In this document: positions 34,722-42,584 of the stretch, in pieces
Layout of the letters: each line of letters starts with the position of its first letter
How positions within the stretch are numbered: the stretch's first letter is position 1
DNA from: DASTFP01 sp963816855
GTDB taxonomy: Bacteria; Verrucomicrobiota; Verrucomicrobiia; Chthoniobacterales; Terrimicrobiaceae
DNA length: 64,000 bases
Assembly: GCA_963816855.1 (NCBI GenBank)
Contig: CAWFMA010000038.1
Location: 62,001 to 126,000 of the forward strand
Direction: 5' to 3'
Made by a program: the position numbers and the translations under genes
Notes under the pieces: model-generated
The model's input: the letters and a program-made list of their open reading frames with translations, nothing else
The model's database searches: none
What the model was told of the DNA's origin: nothing

Positions 34722-35654
34722 TCATCGTCGCTGCGTTTCCAAGAAGGATTCGTAAGCGCTGCGGATCCCGTCCTTCAAAGGAATTCGCGGGCGCCATCCC
34801 ATCCCGGTCAATTTCCCGACCTCAAGAAGCTTTCGCGGAGTGCCGTCGGGCTTGGAGGAGTCAAACGCCAAGTCGGCCTCTAGGCCCAAGACCCCGCAGA
34901 CCGTCTCGGCCAGCTGGCGGATCGTCACGTCCTCTCCGCAGCCGACGTTGATGATCTCCGGAGAATCGTAGCGCTCCAGCAGAAACAGGCAGGCTTCCGC
35001 AAGATCGTCGACATGAAGAAATTCCCGCCGCGGAGTGCCGGACCCCCAAACAACCAGAGTCTTTTCTCCGCGCTCTTTAGCCTCGTGCGCCTTGCGGATC
35101 AAGGCGGGAAGGACGTGTGAGGTATGGAGATCAAAGTTATCGCGAGGTCCGTAAAGATTTGTCGGCATCGCGGAGATAAAGACCTTGCCATATTCGCGCG
35201 CATAGGCCTGACACAGCTTGATTCCGGAAATCTTGGCCAGAGCGTAGGCCTCGTTTGTCGGTTCAAGCGCGCCGGTCAGCAGGGCACTCTCGCAAATCGG
35301 CTGCGGAGCGAGTTTCGGGTAGATGCATGAGCTGCCCAGAAAGAGCAGCTTTCTCGTTCCGAAGTCCGCCGCCGCCTCGATGATATTGTTCTGGATGGCG
35401 ATGTTTTGGAGAAGAAACTCCACCGGCTGCTCGTGGTTGGCGACAATCCCGCCTACCTTCGCGGCGGCATCCACTACCACGGAAGGGTGTTGCCGTTCGA
35501 AGAAGGCCCGCACCGCCGGGCGATCCAAAAGGTCGAGTTCCGATCGGGATCGGGTAACAATGTTGTTGAAACCTGACGCGCGCAGGCGTCTTACCACGGC
35601 GCTTCCGACCATCCCAAGGTGACCCGCTACGTAGATTGATTCGTTCTTGTCCAT
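34722..35654 (-). CDS. fcl: GDP-L-fucose synthase
   Basis: The start is ATG 35654 (MDKNESIYVAGHLGMVGSAV); upstream residues to 35873 in the same frame look non-coding. The 310 aa protein has the NADP motif GHLGMVGSAV, the catalytic Ser in LFLGSSCIYP, and Tyr/Lys in EAYALAKISG. TNLYGPRDNFD and INVGCGEDVTI are further family blocks. It converts GDP-4-keto-6-deoxymannose to GDP-L-fucose with NADPH, for cell-surface polysaccharide or glycan. No GDP-mannose 4,6-dehydratase gene is adjacent. Divergent from the nucleotidyltransferase gene. Confidence 0.95.
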   Translation of the reverse strand: MDKNESIYVAGHLGMVGSAVVRRLRASGFNNIVTRSRSELDLLDRPAVRAFFERQHPSVVVDAAAKVGGIVANHEQPVEFLLQNIAIQNNIIEAAADFGTRKLLFLGSSCIYPKLAPQPICESALLTGALEPTNEAYALAKISGIKLCQAYAREYGKVFISAMPTNLYGPRDNFDLHTSHVLPALIRKAHEAKERGEKTLVVWGSGTPRREFLHVDDLAEACLFLLERYDSPEIINVGCGEDVTIRQLAETVCGVLGLEADLAFDSSKPDGTPRKLLEVGKLTGMGWRPRIPLKDGIRSAYESFLETQRR

Positions 35655-35794
35655 CCTCAATCTCAAGATCGTATCGGCTCGGCTCGAGCTGAAAAGCCCA
35701 TTCGATGCGCCTTCCCGCGTATGCCCTCGAGAAGTCAGACAAGCCCTCGGCGCTCGACACCCCAAAGGATGTTTGCGCAAAATCACATCGTCCC

Positions 35795-36568
35795 ATGCCC
35801 AAAAGAGACTCGCTGATAACCCGCCTGCGGAACATCGGCACATCGCTGGAGCAATCGAAGAAAGCCCTGGCACTAATCGGGCTGGGTTCGGTGGGCGTCG
35901 AGTCGCAGCGATTGGACGATTTTTCCGACCTGGATTTTTTTGCCGTGGTCCAAACGGGAGCGAAGGCTGAATTTCTCGGCAGCCTCTCGTGGCTCAGCGC
36001 GATTTGCCCGATCGCCTACTGTTTTCGCAATACGCCCGATGGCTACAAACTGCTTTTTGCGGACGGCATTTTTTGCGAGTTTGCCGTTTTCGAGGAGCCT
36101 GAGTTGCGGCAGATTCCTTTTTCGCCGGGGCGGATGATCTGGAGAAAGGACGGCGTTCCCGAGACCCTGGCCCAGCCCGAACCGGCGCGAAACCCCCAGG
36201 GCAGACCATCGGAGGAGTGGTTGCTAGGTGAGGTGCTTACGAATCTCTACGTTGGCCTAAACCGTTTTCGAAGGGGAGAAAAACTTTCGGCCATGCGTCT
36301 AATCCAAGGCCATGCCGTCGACCGTCTGGTTGAGCTGCTCGACACCATCGAGCCGGCGGCTCCGTCATCGCGCGACGCCTTCGTGCCAGAGCGACGCTGC
36401 GAAGAGCGGTTTCCTTTCGCCGCCCGGGAGCTGGGATCCTTTGCCCAAGGCTATCAAAAGAGCCCGGAGTCCGCCCTAGCCATCCTCGCGTTTCTGGAAC
36501 GTCATTTTCAGATCAATCTGTTCCTCAAACAAGCGATCTTAGATCTGTGCGCGCCGGCCCAAACATAA
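35795..36568 (+). CDS. Nucleotidyltransferase-fold protein
   Basis: The start is ATG 35795 (MPKRDSLITRLRNIG), 257 aa. LIGLGSVGVESQRLDDFSDL followed by DFFAVV has the GS-x(9-10)-DxD pattern of the pol-beta nucleotidyltransferase superfamily (as in aminoglycoside nucleotidyltransferases). A mixed C-terminal helical domain follows (LGEVLTNLYVGLNRFRRG, RLIQGHAVDRLVELL). It probably transfers a nucleotide to a small molecule or protein, but no resistance role is implied. The longer open frame from 35705 overlaps the divergent fcl promoter region and is not used. Confidence 0.8.
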   Translation: MPKRDSLITRLRNIGTSLEQSKKALALIGLGSVGVESQRLDDFSDLDFFAVVQTGAKAEFLGSLSWLSAICPIAYCFRNTPDGYKLLFADGIFCEFAVFEEPELRQIPFSPGRMIWRKDGVPETLAQPEPARNPQGRPSEEWLLGEVLTNLYVGLNRFRRGEKLSAMRLIQGHAVDRLVELLDTIEPAAPSSRDAFVPERRCEERFPFAARELGSFAQGYQKSPESALAILAFLERHFQINLFLKQAILDLCAPAQT

Positions 36569-36726
36569 CGCTTAGTGTAGCAATCGACCCGCACCTTTCA
36601 GCAGCGCCAATATCCACCCCCTCCTTGGCCATCAGCGCCGCTCCGCCCCGACGGACGGACTGGGTCCGCGCTCTCGTCTTATATATCCTTGCGATTCAGG
36701 CGGTCAAAGCGCAACCTCACTCCGGA

Positions 36727-37413
36727 ATGAAGAAGGCTGTATCATCGTCCACCGCCGGGGTTGCGAAGAAGGGCCGTCAGCCAGCGCGAGCCGCCAAGGA
36801 AACCCGCTCCGCGCGCAGAGCCGCTGCTCCGAAACGAACCGCCAAGCCGGCGAAGTCCCCTCTGCAAAGTCGAATTAAGGAGGCCCGGAAACTCGAGGCC
36901 ATCGATCGCGCCGCCGCCAAGCCCGCAAAACGCGCGGACGCCCATCCGTTGCGCAACGACAATTTCCCGGAGACCTACATCGCGGAGATCTCGGTCAAGC
37001 TGGACGATCCTGATCACCCGGTCACATTGAGGTGGACAGGGCCGCGGGCGGCTGCCCAGGAGGCCGGCCCGTTTCGAGCCTCGCCAGGCGCGGGCCTGAA
37101 GGGGCTCAACTGCGATCTCCTCGCAACGAGCCGGCGTTCCGGCAGCAAGTGCACGCCCAAAGGCACCTTCACCGTTTCAGGATTTCAATCCTCTCTGAAC
37201 AGCGATTCTCGCGCCACCTTCGTAACCTGGTTCGTGAGATCCCGCGGGATCGCCCTGCACTATTTTCCTTCGGTGCCAAAGTATGCCGCCTCACACGGTT
37301 GCGTGAGGCTCGAAAAGAAAAGCGTCGCCCAATTGATCCAATCCAACTCCCGAGCCGGCCTGACGACCGTGGTCATCGATGGCACATGGACCAGGCCGCC
37401 GAAGCAATGGTGA
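36727..37413 (+). CDS. L,D-transpeptidase (YkuD) family protein
   Basis: The start is ATG 36727 (MKKAVSSSTAGVAKKG), after the hydrophobic noise that precedes it in the same frame. The 228 aa protein has a basic, Ala/Lys-rich N-terminal region (residues 1-70) and a YkuD domain with the catalytic motif YAASHGCVRL (His, Gly and Cys). There is no normal signal peptide in this start; an upstream codon adds a hydrophobic segment (LVLYILAIQAVKA), so the true start may be at 36547. It would cross-link peptidoglycan or attach proteins to it. The Lys/Ala region resembles linkers that interact with DNA or envelope. Confidence 0.88.
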   Translation: MKKAVSSSTAGVAKKGRQPARAAKETRSARRAAAPKRTAKPAKSPLQSRIKEARKLEAIDRAAAKPAKRADAHPLRNDNFPETYIAEISVKLDDPDHPVTLRWTGPRAAAQEAGPFRASPGAGLKGLNCDLLATSRRSGSKCTPKGTFTVSGFQSSLNSDSRATFVTWFVRSRGIALHYFPSVPKYAASHGCVRLEKKSVAQLIQSNSRAGLTTVVIDGTWTRPPKQW

Positions 37414-37498
37414 ATGACTCCTAAGAGCCCGAGACGGGGAACCCTTCGGCATTATTGGGAAGTAGAGGGCCGCAAATTCCCAGGTTCAGCGCTCCAAA

Positions 37499-38551
37499 AT
37501 GGGCTACCAGATTGATGCTTATCCGATTCTCGACGCCTTGGCAGGAAGCGGTGGCGCTCTTGACGGTGAAACGGTCCAGTGGATGAAAAAATGGAAGGGC
37601 CTGGACCTTGAAGATCCCGAAAAATACCAGTTTACCGAGCTTAGCGGTTCAACTTCAATCAATGTGAGATTCCACACCAAGGCCGCGACTCCCAAGCCGC
37701 TCGGGACTTTTGTCCCTCGAAATGGGGCCGCCAATCCAAACATGGAGATCGCCGCTTTCAACTTGGGCGCGATCGTGGGCTGGGACAGAATCTACCGCCC
37801 GGCCGCGCGCTATGAACTCGGAGCTGCGGCTTCCGTGGCGTTCAAGAAGCTTATCGATTCGACGTCAATCAAAGGCTCTCAACGCCTCGCCAACAAGAAG
37901 CGGATCCTCGCCGCCATCGCGGAGGGGAAGCCGCTCAAAGGGGCGATCAAAGCAAAGAAACACCAATCCGCGTCTGCCTTGGATTCGATGAGCAACCCTG
38001 GCGCCCGCCCGAACGGAGCGCCAAAGCCTTTCCATCCGATCATCGCCTACCTTCAGGCGGGTAATCCCTTTCCGGCCAAGGGCAGGCAGGAAGTGCTCAA
38101 GCCGGGCTATCAGGGGGACGCCTGGGAACTGGCGCGCGAATATTCCGTCATCATGACGCTCGACGCTGTTTTTCAACAATGGGACCGTTACAGCGGCGGC
38201 AACGTCGTCATCTATAACGACAAGAATGCCAAGGCTCATTTCTACGCGACGGACAACGGAGGGGCCGATTTTGGCAGGAGCCCCTCATGGGTCGAACGCA
38301 ATCTCTCGTGGTTCAGCCGCTATGAGCGCACGGTAATCACCAGACTGCGCCAAGTGCACGACTTCCTCCTCAACCCCACGTCGGGATATCTCGGCTATAG
38401 CGACGCCAACAAGTTTATCATCGATCTTGGTCTCTACTTCGAATTGACACCCGAGGCCTATGTCGATTACTTGCGCCGCAATATCGGGCTGCTCCTGAAA
38501 AAGGTCGACGCCGTGGCGGCCCGATACGGGGCGGCCGCCTACTTGGAATAA
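37499..38551 (+). CDS. Putative Fam20-like kinase-fold protein
   Basis: The 350 aa protein has no signal peptide. It is not a standard bacterial family that I recognise, but the order of features matches the Fam20/CotH-type atypical kinase fold. Residues about 65-110: FHTKAATPKPLGTFVP and NPNMEIAAFNLGAIVGWDRI, comparable to the 'KP..... (H/N)AEIAAFHLDRILGF' block. Residues about 220-260: MTLDAVFQQWDRYSGGNVV, comparable to 'FDFLIGN.DRH' with the catalytic Asp-Arg, and FYATDNGGADFG, comparable to 'HLDNGRGFG'. Then NLSWFSRYERTVITRLRQV follows where Fam20 has 'Q.C.IR.ST...L'. If right it would phosphorylate or AMPylate a protein or glycan. It follows the L,D-transpeptidase by 85 bp. Confidence 0.55.
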   Translation: MGYQIDAYPILDALAGSGGALDGETVQWMKKWKGLDLEDPEKYQFTELSGSTSINVRFHTKAATPKPLGTFVPRNGAANPNMEIAAFNLGAIVGWDRIYRPAARYELGAAASVAFKKLIDSTSIKGSQRLANKKRILAAIAEGKPLKGAIKAKKHQSASALDSMSNPGARPNGAPKPFHPIIAYLQAGNPFPAKGRQEVLKPGYQGDAWELAREYSVIMTLDAVFQQWDRYSGGNVVIYNDKNAKAHFYATDNGGADFGRSPSWVERNLSWFSRYERTVITRLRQVHDFLLNPTSGYLGYSDANKFIIDLGLYFELTPEAYVDYLRRNIGLLLKKVDAVAARYGAAAYLE

Positions 38552-38669
38552 CGCCGACGCGAAGGATCAAGGGCCGGTTCGGCGCCCTTGCCCGCCGCGC
38601 GTGGGGCAACTCCCGCTCGTGGGGAGGGGAGGCAGAAGCGCTTGCCCCGTTTCGAGAATGCGCTCAAGT

Positions 38670-39545
38670 ATGCACATGGTAAGAGATTTCACGCGCCGCG
38701 ACTTGCTGCGTCTCAGTGGAGGCGCCTTGCTGTCGCTTGGCTTGTGGCCGGGCCGCCTCCGGGCAAACAACTCGACGGCGGACGACGCGACCTTCCTTGC
38801 CGTAAACGATCTGCATTTTCGCGACGCGGATTGCGGGCCCTGGTTTGAGGAAGCGGTCGCCGCGATGAAAGCGAGCGCGCCTCAAGCAGAGTTTTGTCTG
38901 CTGGCGGGAGACCTCGCGGAGGATGGCGCTCCGGATCAGCTTGCGGGTGTTCGGGACGCCTTTCGGGGTCTTCGGATTCCGGTCTATTGCGCGATCGGCA
39001 ACCACGATTACAGCGGCGACAAGGACCGGCGCTCCTACGAGGAGGTTTTTCCTGGTCAAATCAACTACGCGTTTGAACACAGGGGATGGCAATTTGTTGG
39101 CCTCGATACCACCGTGGGCCTCGCCTGGAAGGATACGACTATTTCTTCAACAACTCTCAATTGGTTGAATGAGAACCTGCCAAAGCTCGACAAGCGCAAG
39201 CCGGTAGTTCTCTTCACCCATTTCCCGCTCGGGGCCGGGGTGCCGATGCGCCCCCTGAATGCGGATGAACTGCTGGACCGCTTCCTCGAGTTCAATCTCA
39301 GCGCGGTTCTGTGCGGGCATTACCACGGTCTCACCGAGCGCTGGTTTGGCAAAACGACGATCACGACCGACCGGTGTTGTTCGCGCATCCGCGGCAATCA
39401 CGATGGAAGCAAGGAGAAGGGGTGGTTCATTTGTAAGGCGAGAGGCTCGGGAGATGTGACCCGGCAGTTTGTGGCCTTCGAGCCGTCAACGAGCCTCCCC
39501 GGATCGGGGGGAATGAGAGAAGAAACCGGGGCTTCGAACTCGTGA
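38670..39545 (+). CDS. Tat-exported metallophosphoesterase
   Basis: ATG 38670 (MHMVRDFTRRDLLRLSGG), with a second ATG at 38676. A Tat-type signal (TRRDLLRLSGGALLSLGLWPG) precedes the mature domain. The calcineurin-like metal motifs are all present: AVNDLHFRDADC, LLAGDLAEDG, AIGNHDYSG, VVLFTHFPLG and CGHYHG. This is a class III phosphodiesterase-like enzyme with two metals (Fe/Mn/Zn). The stop codon overlaps the start of the cyclase gene by one base (TGATG), so they are translationally coupled. Since the Tat signal would export it, its substrate is probably extracytoplasmic, not the cyclase product, unless the signal is not cleaved. Confidence 0.9.
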   Translation: MHMVRDFTRRDLLRLSGGALLSLGLWPGRLRANNSTADDATFLAVNDLHFRDADCGPWFEEAVAAMKASAPQAEFCLLAGDLAEDGAPDQLAGVRDAFRGLRIPVYCAIGNHDYSGDKDRRSYEEVFPGQINYAFEHRGWQFVGLDTTVGLAWKDTTISSTTLNWLNENLPKLDKRKPVVLFTHFPLGAGVPMRPLNADELLDRFLEFNLSAVLCGHYHGLTERWFGKTTITTDRCCSRIRGNHDGSKEKGWFICKARGSGDVTRQFVAFEPSTSLPGSGGMREETGASNS

Positions 39546-40516
39546 TGGAATCTCTTCATACGCACGGCTCGACGGATTCTTCCGGAACGATCGGCATTTC
39601 CTACGCTCCCGATGCACGCCGTGTCGAAGCCTCCCCGGGTGAGACGATTCTCGAAGCGGCGTTGCGAGCCGGAATCCGGCTGACGCACGCATGCGGAAGC
39701 AAAGCCCGTTGCTCCACTTGCCGCGTGGCAATTCTGCAAGGCCTGGCGAATTGTTCGCCGCGAACCAGGGCGGAACAAGCGGTCGCGGACCACCTGCGTT
39801 TCAAGCCGATGATCCGGCTTGCTTGTCAGACGCGGATAGCGGGCCCCCTGTCTGCGCGGAGGCTGGTGCTTGATGACCAGGATGAAGAGCTTGCCGTCGA
39901 GAGCATGAGCGATCTCGTGACTGACGAGGCGGGCGAGGAGCGGCACGTGGCGATCCTGTTTGCCGACATTCGCGGCTTTACCGCGTTCGCAGAGAAACTG
40001 CTGCCCTACGACGTAATCCACGCTCTCAATCGCTATTACTATCAGATTGCTCGGATCGTCAAACGCCACGGCGGTATCGTCGACAACTACATGGGCGATG
40101 GCGTGCTGATCGTCTTCGGTCTCGAGGAGACCGAGCGCGTGGTCTCGCGAGCTCTTCAAACCGGGCTGGAGATGTTGCGCGCCGTCGAGGCGATGAAACC
40201 TTACTTTGCCGCACTTCACGGGAGAAGCTTCGAGATCGGAATCGGACTTCACTATGGGGCAGTCGTGACGGGGAGCATCGGTTGGGGAGAACACCGGCGC
40301 CGGACCGTGGTCGGCGACGCGGTCAACTTCGCAAGCAGGGTGGAGGCGGCGAACAAGACGGTCGACACAAGCTTTCTTATTTCCGACGACGCCTATCGCC
40401 AGGCCGGACACGAAGTGGAAGTCAACCGATGTCCGCCATGGGAAATCCGCGGCAAGACCGGTCTCTATCAACTTTACGAAGTCGTCGGGCCGAAGGGTAT
40501 CCCGGCCGAGACCTAA
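39545..40516 (+). CDS. Ferredoxin-domain class III adenylate/guanylate cyclase
   Basis: The start is ATG 39545; GTG at 39542 is an alternative. The 323 aa protein begins with a 2Fe-2S ferredoxin domain (cluster ligands in HACGSKARCSTCRV and the later LACQT) over about residues 20-115. It then has a class III cyclase catalytic domain (VAILFADIRGFTAFAEK with the metal-binding Asp, NYMGDGVLIVFG with the second Asp, HYGAVVTGSIG, VVGDAVNFASR with the Asn/Arg transition-state pair). It makes cAMP or cGMP and probably responds to redox or iron-sulfur status. The substrate-specifying residues were not resolved. It is coupled with the upstream metallophosphoesterase. Confidence 0.92.
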   Translation: MESLHTHGSTDSSGTIGISYAPDARRVEASPGETILEAALRAGIRLTHACGSKARCSTCRVAILQGLANCSPRTRAEQAVADHLRFKPMIRLACQTRIAGPLSARRLVLDDQDEELAVESMSDLVTDEAGEERHVAILFADIRGFTAFAEKLLPYDVIHALNRYYYQIARIVKRHGGIVDNYMGDGVLIVFGLEETERVVSRALQTGLEMLRAVEAMKPYFAALHGRSFEIGIGLHYGAVVTGSIGWGEHRRRTVVGDAVNFASRVEAANKTVDTSFLISDDAYRQAGHEVEVNRCPPWEIRGKTGLYQLYEVVGPKGIPAET

Positions 40517-40640
40517 GCTGGCAAAACGGGTGATCGAAACCGGCGCAAACGCCGGAGAACTTATCGGCACAGGAGATCTTTCGGGGCCGCGAGCATATTC
40601 CAGAACCGTGGCCCAAGCCAACCAAACCTAAGAAAGCGGC
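40517..40640. other. Short intergenic region between convergent genes
   Basis: No terminator with a T-tract was recognised here. Confidence 0.35.
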
Positions 40641-40972
40641 CTAAGTCTTATCATCCTCTTCGCCTGGCATTTCCTGACTCGCGGCGCTGTCGGTCGAGTA
40701 CAGCCTGTTCACTTCGGCAACCAACCCTTCGTGATCATCGGCCACGGCAATCAGGTACTGATTCGTTTGGGCCGGATATCGCCGCGAGCCAGCGGCCTTC
40801 CTTCAGTCCCTTCCACTTCCTCAGGGCGGGATCATTTGCGTTCTCCAGGGCGTCGGTGTCGTAGACTGCCCCGAAGATCGTCCGATTCTCATCGGTCTTC
40901 GGCCCGCTAGCGATTTCACCGCTCTCGCCCAGCGAATTGGCCTTTGCGTGCAGGTTAATCTGAAGTGGTTTC
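40641..40972 (-). pseudogene. Hypothetical protein, single frameshift
   Basis: ATG 40972 (MKPLQINLHAKANSLG) leads into GPKTDENRTIFGAVYDTDAL and KWKGLKEGRWLAA. One indel near 40772 breaks the frame: the original frame reads ISGPNESVPD and stops, whereas the other frame continues YPAQTNQYLIAVADDHEGLV, AEVNRLYSTDSA and the acidic tail GEEDDKT to TAG at 40641. The joined protein (about 110 aa) is coherent in composition, with no known motif or signal peptide. It lies divergent from the universal stress protein gene. Confidence 0.6.
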
Positions 40973-41022
40973 ATTTTTTGCTTCGGCAGATGCGATCGCG
41001 ATGCGCAGACTCCGCTCACACA

Positions 41023-41481
41023 ATGACTCGGAAAAATCTCGTTGTCTCTGTCGATTTTGGCGAGGCGTCAAATATTGTCATCGAAAAGGCCGGAGAACTG
41101 GCGCAGCAGATCTCAGCCCAGATCGTTCTCGTCCACGTTATCGAGCCTGCGGTCGCTCTCGTGCCCTTGGGAAACAAAAAACGCTCTGTCGGCGCTGCCT
41201 GGCCGCTGCGGACCTCGAAGCGAGTTGCGGAGGCGCGGGCGCGTTTGAGCTCTCTCGCGCAGCCGCTGAAGGCCGCTGGCATCGGCATGAAATCCGAGGT
41301 GGCCATCGGGCTTCTCGGGGATGAGCTCCTGCGCATTAGCGTGAAGTATCGCGCGGACTATGTCGTTTTGGGAACATCCGAGCCGCCTGCGAAGCACCTC
41401 ACGACCCGCGGCGCCTTCGGCGGATTGCTGAACCGCATCGCGTGCCCAGTAATCATCGTTCCCGCAATGGCGAGCTTTTAA
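41023..41481 (+). CDS. Universal stress protein (UspA) family
   Basis: The start is ATG 41023 (MTRKNLVVSVDFGEASN), 152 aa, with the Usp-A Rossmann-like fold. The C-terminal ATP-binding type motif is degenerate: VVLGTSEPPAKHLTTRGAFG followed by GLLNRIACPVIIVP, comparable to G-x2-G-x9-G-(S/T). The N-terminal VVSVDFGEASNIVI is normal. Usp proteins are induced by starvation and stress and bind nucleotides in many cases. Single-gene unit; divergent from the damaged hypothetical gene. Confidence 0.9.
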   Translation: MTRKNLVVSVDFGEASNIVIEKAGELAQQISAQIVLVHVIEPAVALVPLGNKKRSVGAAWPLRTSKRVAEARARLSSLAQPLKAAGIGMKSEVAIGLLGDELLRISVKYRADYVVLGTSEPPAKHLTTRGAFGGLLNRIACPVIIVPAMASF

Positions 41482-41702
41482 AGGTTGTAAAAGGCGCAAA
41501 CCATCGCCGGCTTCGAGAACGCACACGAGATCCCGGCCCATTGCCGCGAAAGCAGCCCGAGATGTGCTAGCAGTCCGAGCGAGCGATTGAGAGGCAGTCA
41601 AAAATTTGTCCTTCAGGCGATGCGCCAATCGTCATAATAGGAAACACCGAAGCGAAATCGCCTCTAGTTCCCAACTTTCAACGGAAAAAACGACCCTTTG
41701 CC

Positions 41703-42239
41703 ATGCTGAAAATAGTCCTTATCGCAGTCCCTATTGCTGTCGCTTTGCTTGGTCTTGTTATCGCGATCCAGCCAGGCGCCTTTCGCATTACACGCTCAGC
41801 CAGACTTTCCGCTCCCGCAGCGGAACTCTTCGCCGTGGTCAATGACTTCCGGCGCTGGAAGGCCTGGTCACCATGGGAAGGGTTGGATCCCGCTTTGAAG
41901 AGGAATTATTCCGGGTCTTCGGCGGGAGCTGGCGCCATCTACAGCTGGGCGGGCAATAGCCAGGCGGGCGAAGGGCGCATGACGATTCTCGAAAGCCAGC
42001 CCAACGACTTCATCCGGATTCGCCTGGAATTCCTAAAGCCGTTCGCCGCGACGCACACTGCCGAGTTCAATTTCAAGCCGGAGGGCGATCAGACGATCGT
42101 CACCTGGAGCATGTTCGGAGACCGAAACTTTCTCGCCAAAGTATTCGGGCTTGTCATGAACTTCGACAAAATGATTGGCGGGCAATTCGAGCGCGGTTTG
42201 ACGCAAATGCAATCGGCGGTCGAAGCAGTCCGCGAATAG
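41703..42239 (+). CDS. SRPBCC-family (polyketide cyclase/START-like) protein
   Basis: The 178 aa protein has one N-terminal membrane segment (VLIAVPIAVALLGLVIAI) and an SRPBCC helix-grip domain: ITRSARLSAPAAELFAVVND, FRRWKAWSPWEGLDP, ESQPNDFIRIRLEFLKPF and EGDQTIVTWSMFGDRN. Such domains hold hydrophobic ligands. The membrane anchor places it at the inner membrane, probably facing the periplasm. No neighbours give a specific role. Confidence 0.88.
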   Translation: MLKIVLIAVPIAVALLGLVIAIQPGAFRITRSARLSAPAAELFAVVNDFRRWKAWSPWEGLDPALKRNYSGSSAGAGAIYSWAGNSQAGEGRMTILESQPNDFIRIRLEFLKPFAATHTAEFNFKPEGDQTIVTWSMFGDRNFLAKVFGLVMNFDKMIGGQFERGLTQMQSAVEAVRE

Positions 42240-42584
42240 TAATCTCCGGGGACGACGGACCGCCTATGCCGGCCGGCGGTTGCACCTTTGCCACTCGGCG
42301 TTTTCGCCGGATCGAAGCTCGTCAGATGTGTTCCGGCGCAATTAAGCGAAAGCCCTCAAGACGTCGTGAATCGCGCGCCGAACGTCAAGCTCCAGCGCGC
42401 CAGCGTCGGAAACCGGGCCCTCTGAGCCCGGAGATGGCGACCTTCCAAAGGCGCTCTACGGCCAGCCGGCCTTGGGAGGAACGCGCGATGAACTTGTCTG
42501 GCGCGCGACTCCGACGAGTTCGCGATCAGGCCTTCGGCCGGGCCAAGATTGTTAGAATGCGCGGCGCGTGCTCTATTCCGGCAG
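42240..42584. other. Gene-free stretch with a copy of an intergenic repeat
   Basis: No gene. At 42436-42460 the sequence GGCGACCTTC-CAAA-GGCGCTCTACG matches a similar block at 45954-45974, and GGCGCTCTACG also occurs at 13806-13816. Confidence 0.4.
42450..42460. repeat. GGCGCTCTACG intergenic repeat (copies at 13806, 42450, 45964)
   Basis: This 11 bp word occurs in three non-coding stretches of the window. The 42 kb and 45 kb copies share a preceding GGCG(A/G)CCTTC, which suggests a longer, decayed dispersed element. Confidence 0.4.

Noticed and set aside
39398..40621. A 407-codon open frame on the minus strand
   Set aside because: Opposite the ferredoxin-cyclase gene; the cyclase motifs decide the strand.
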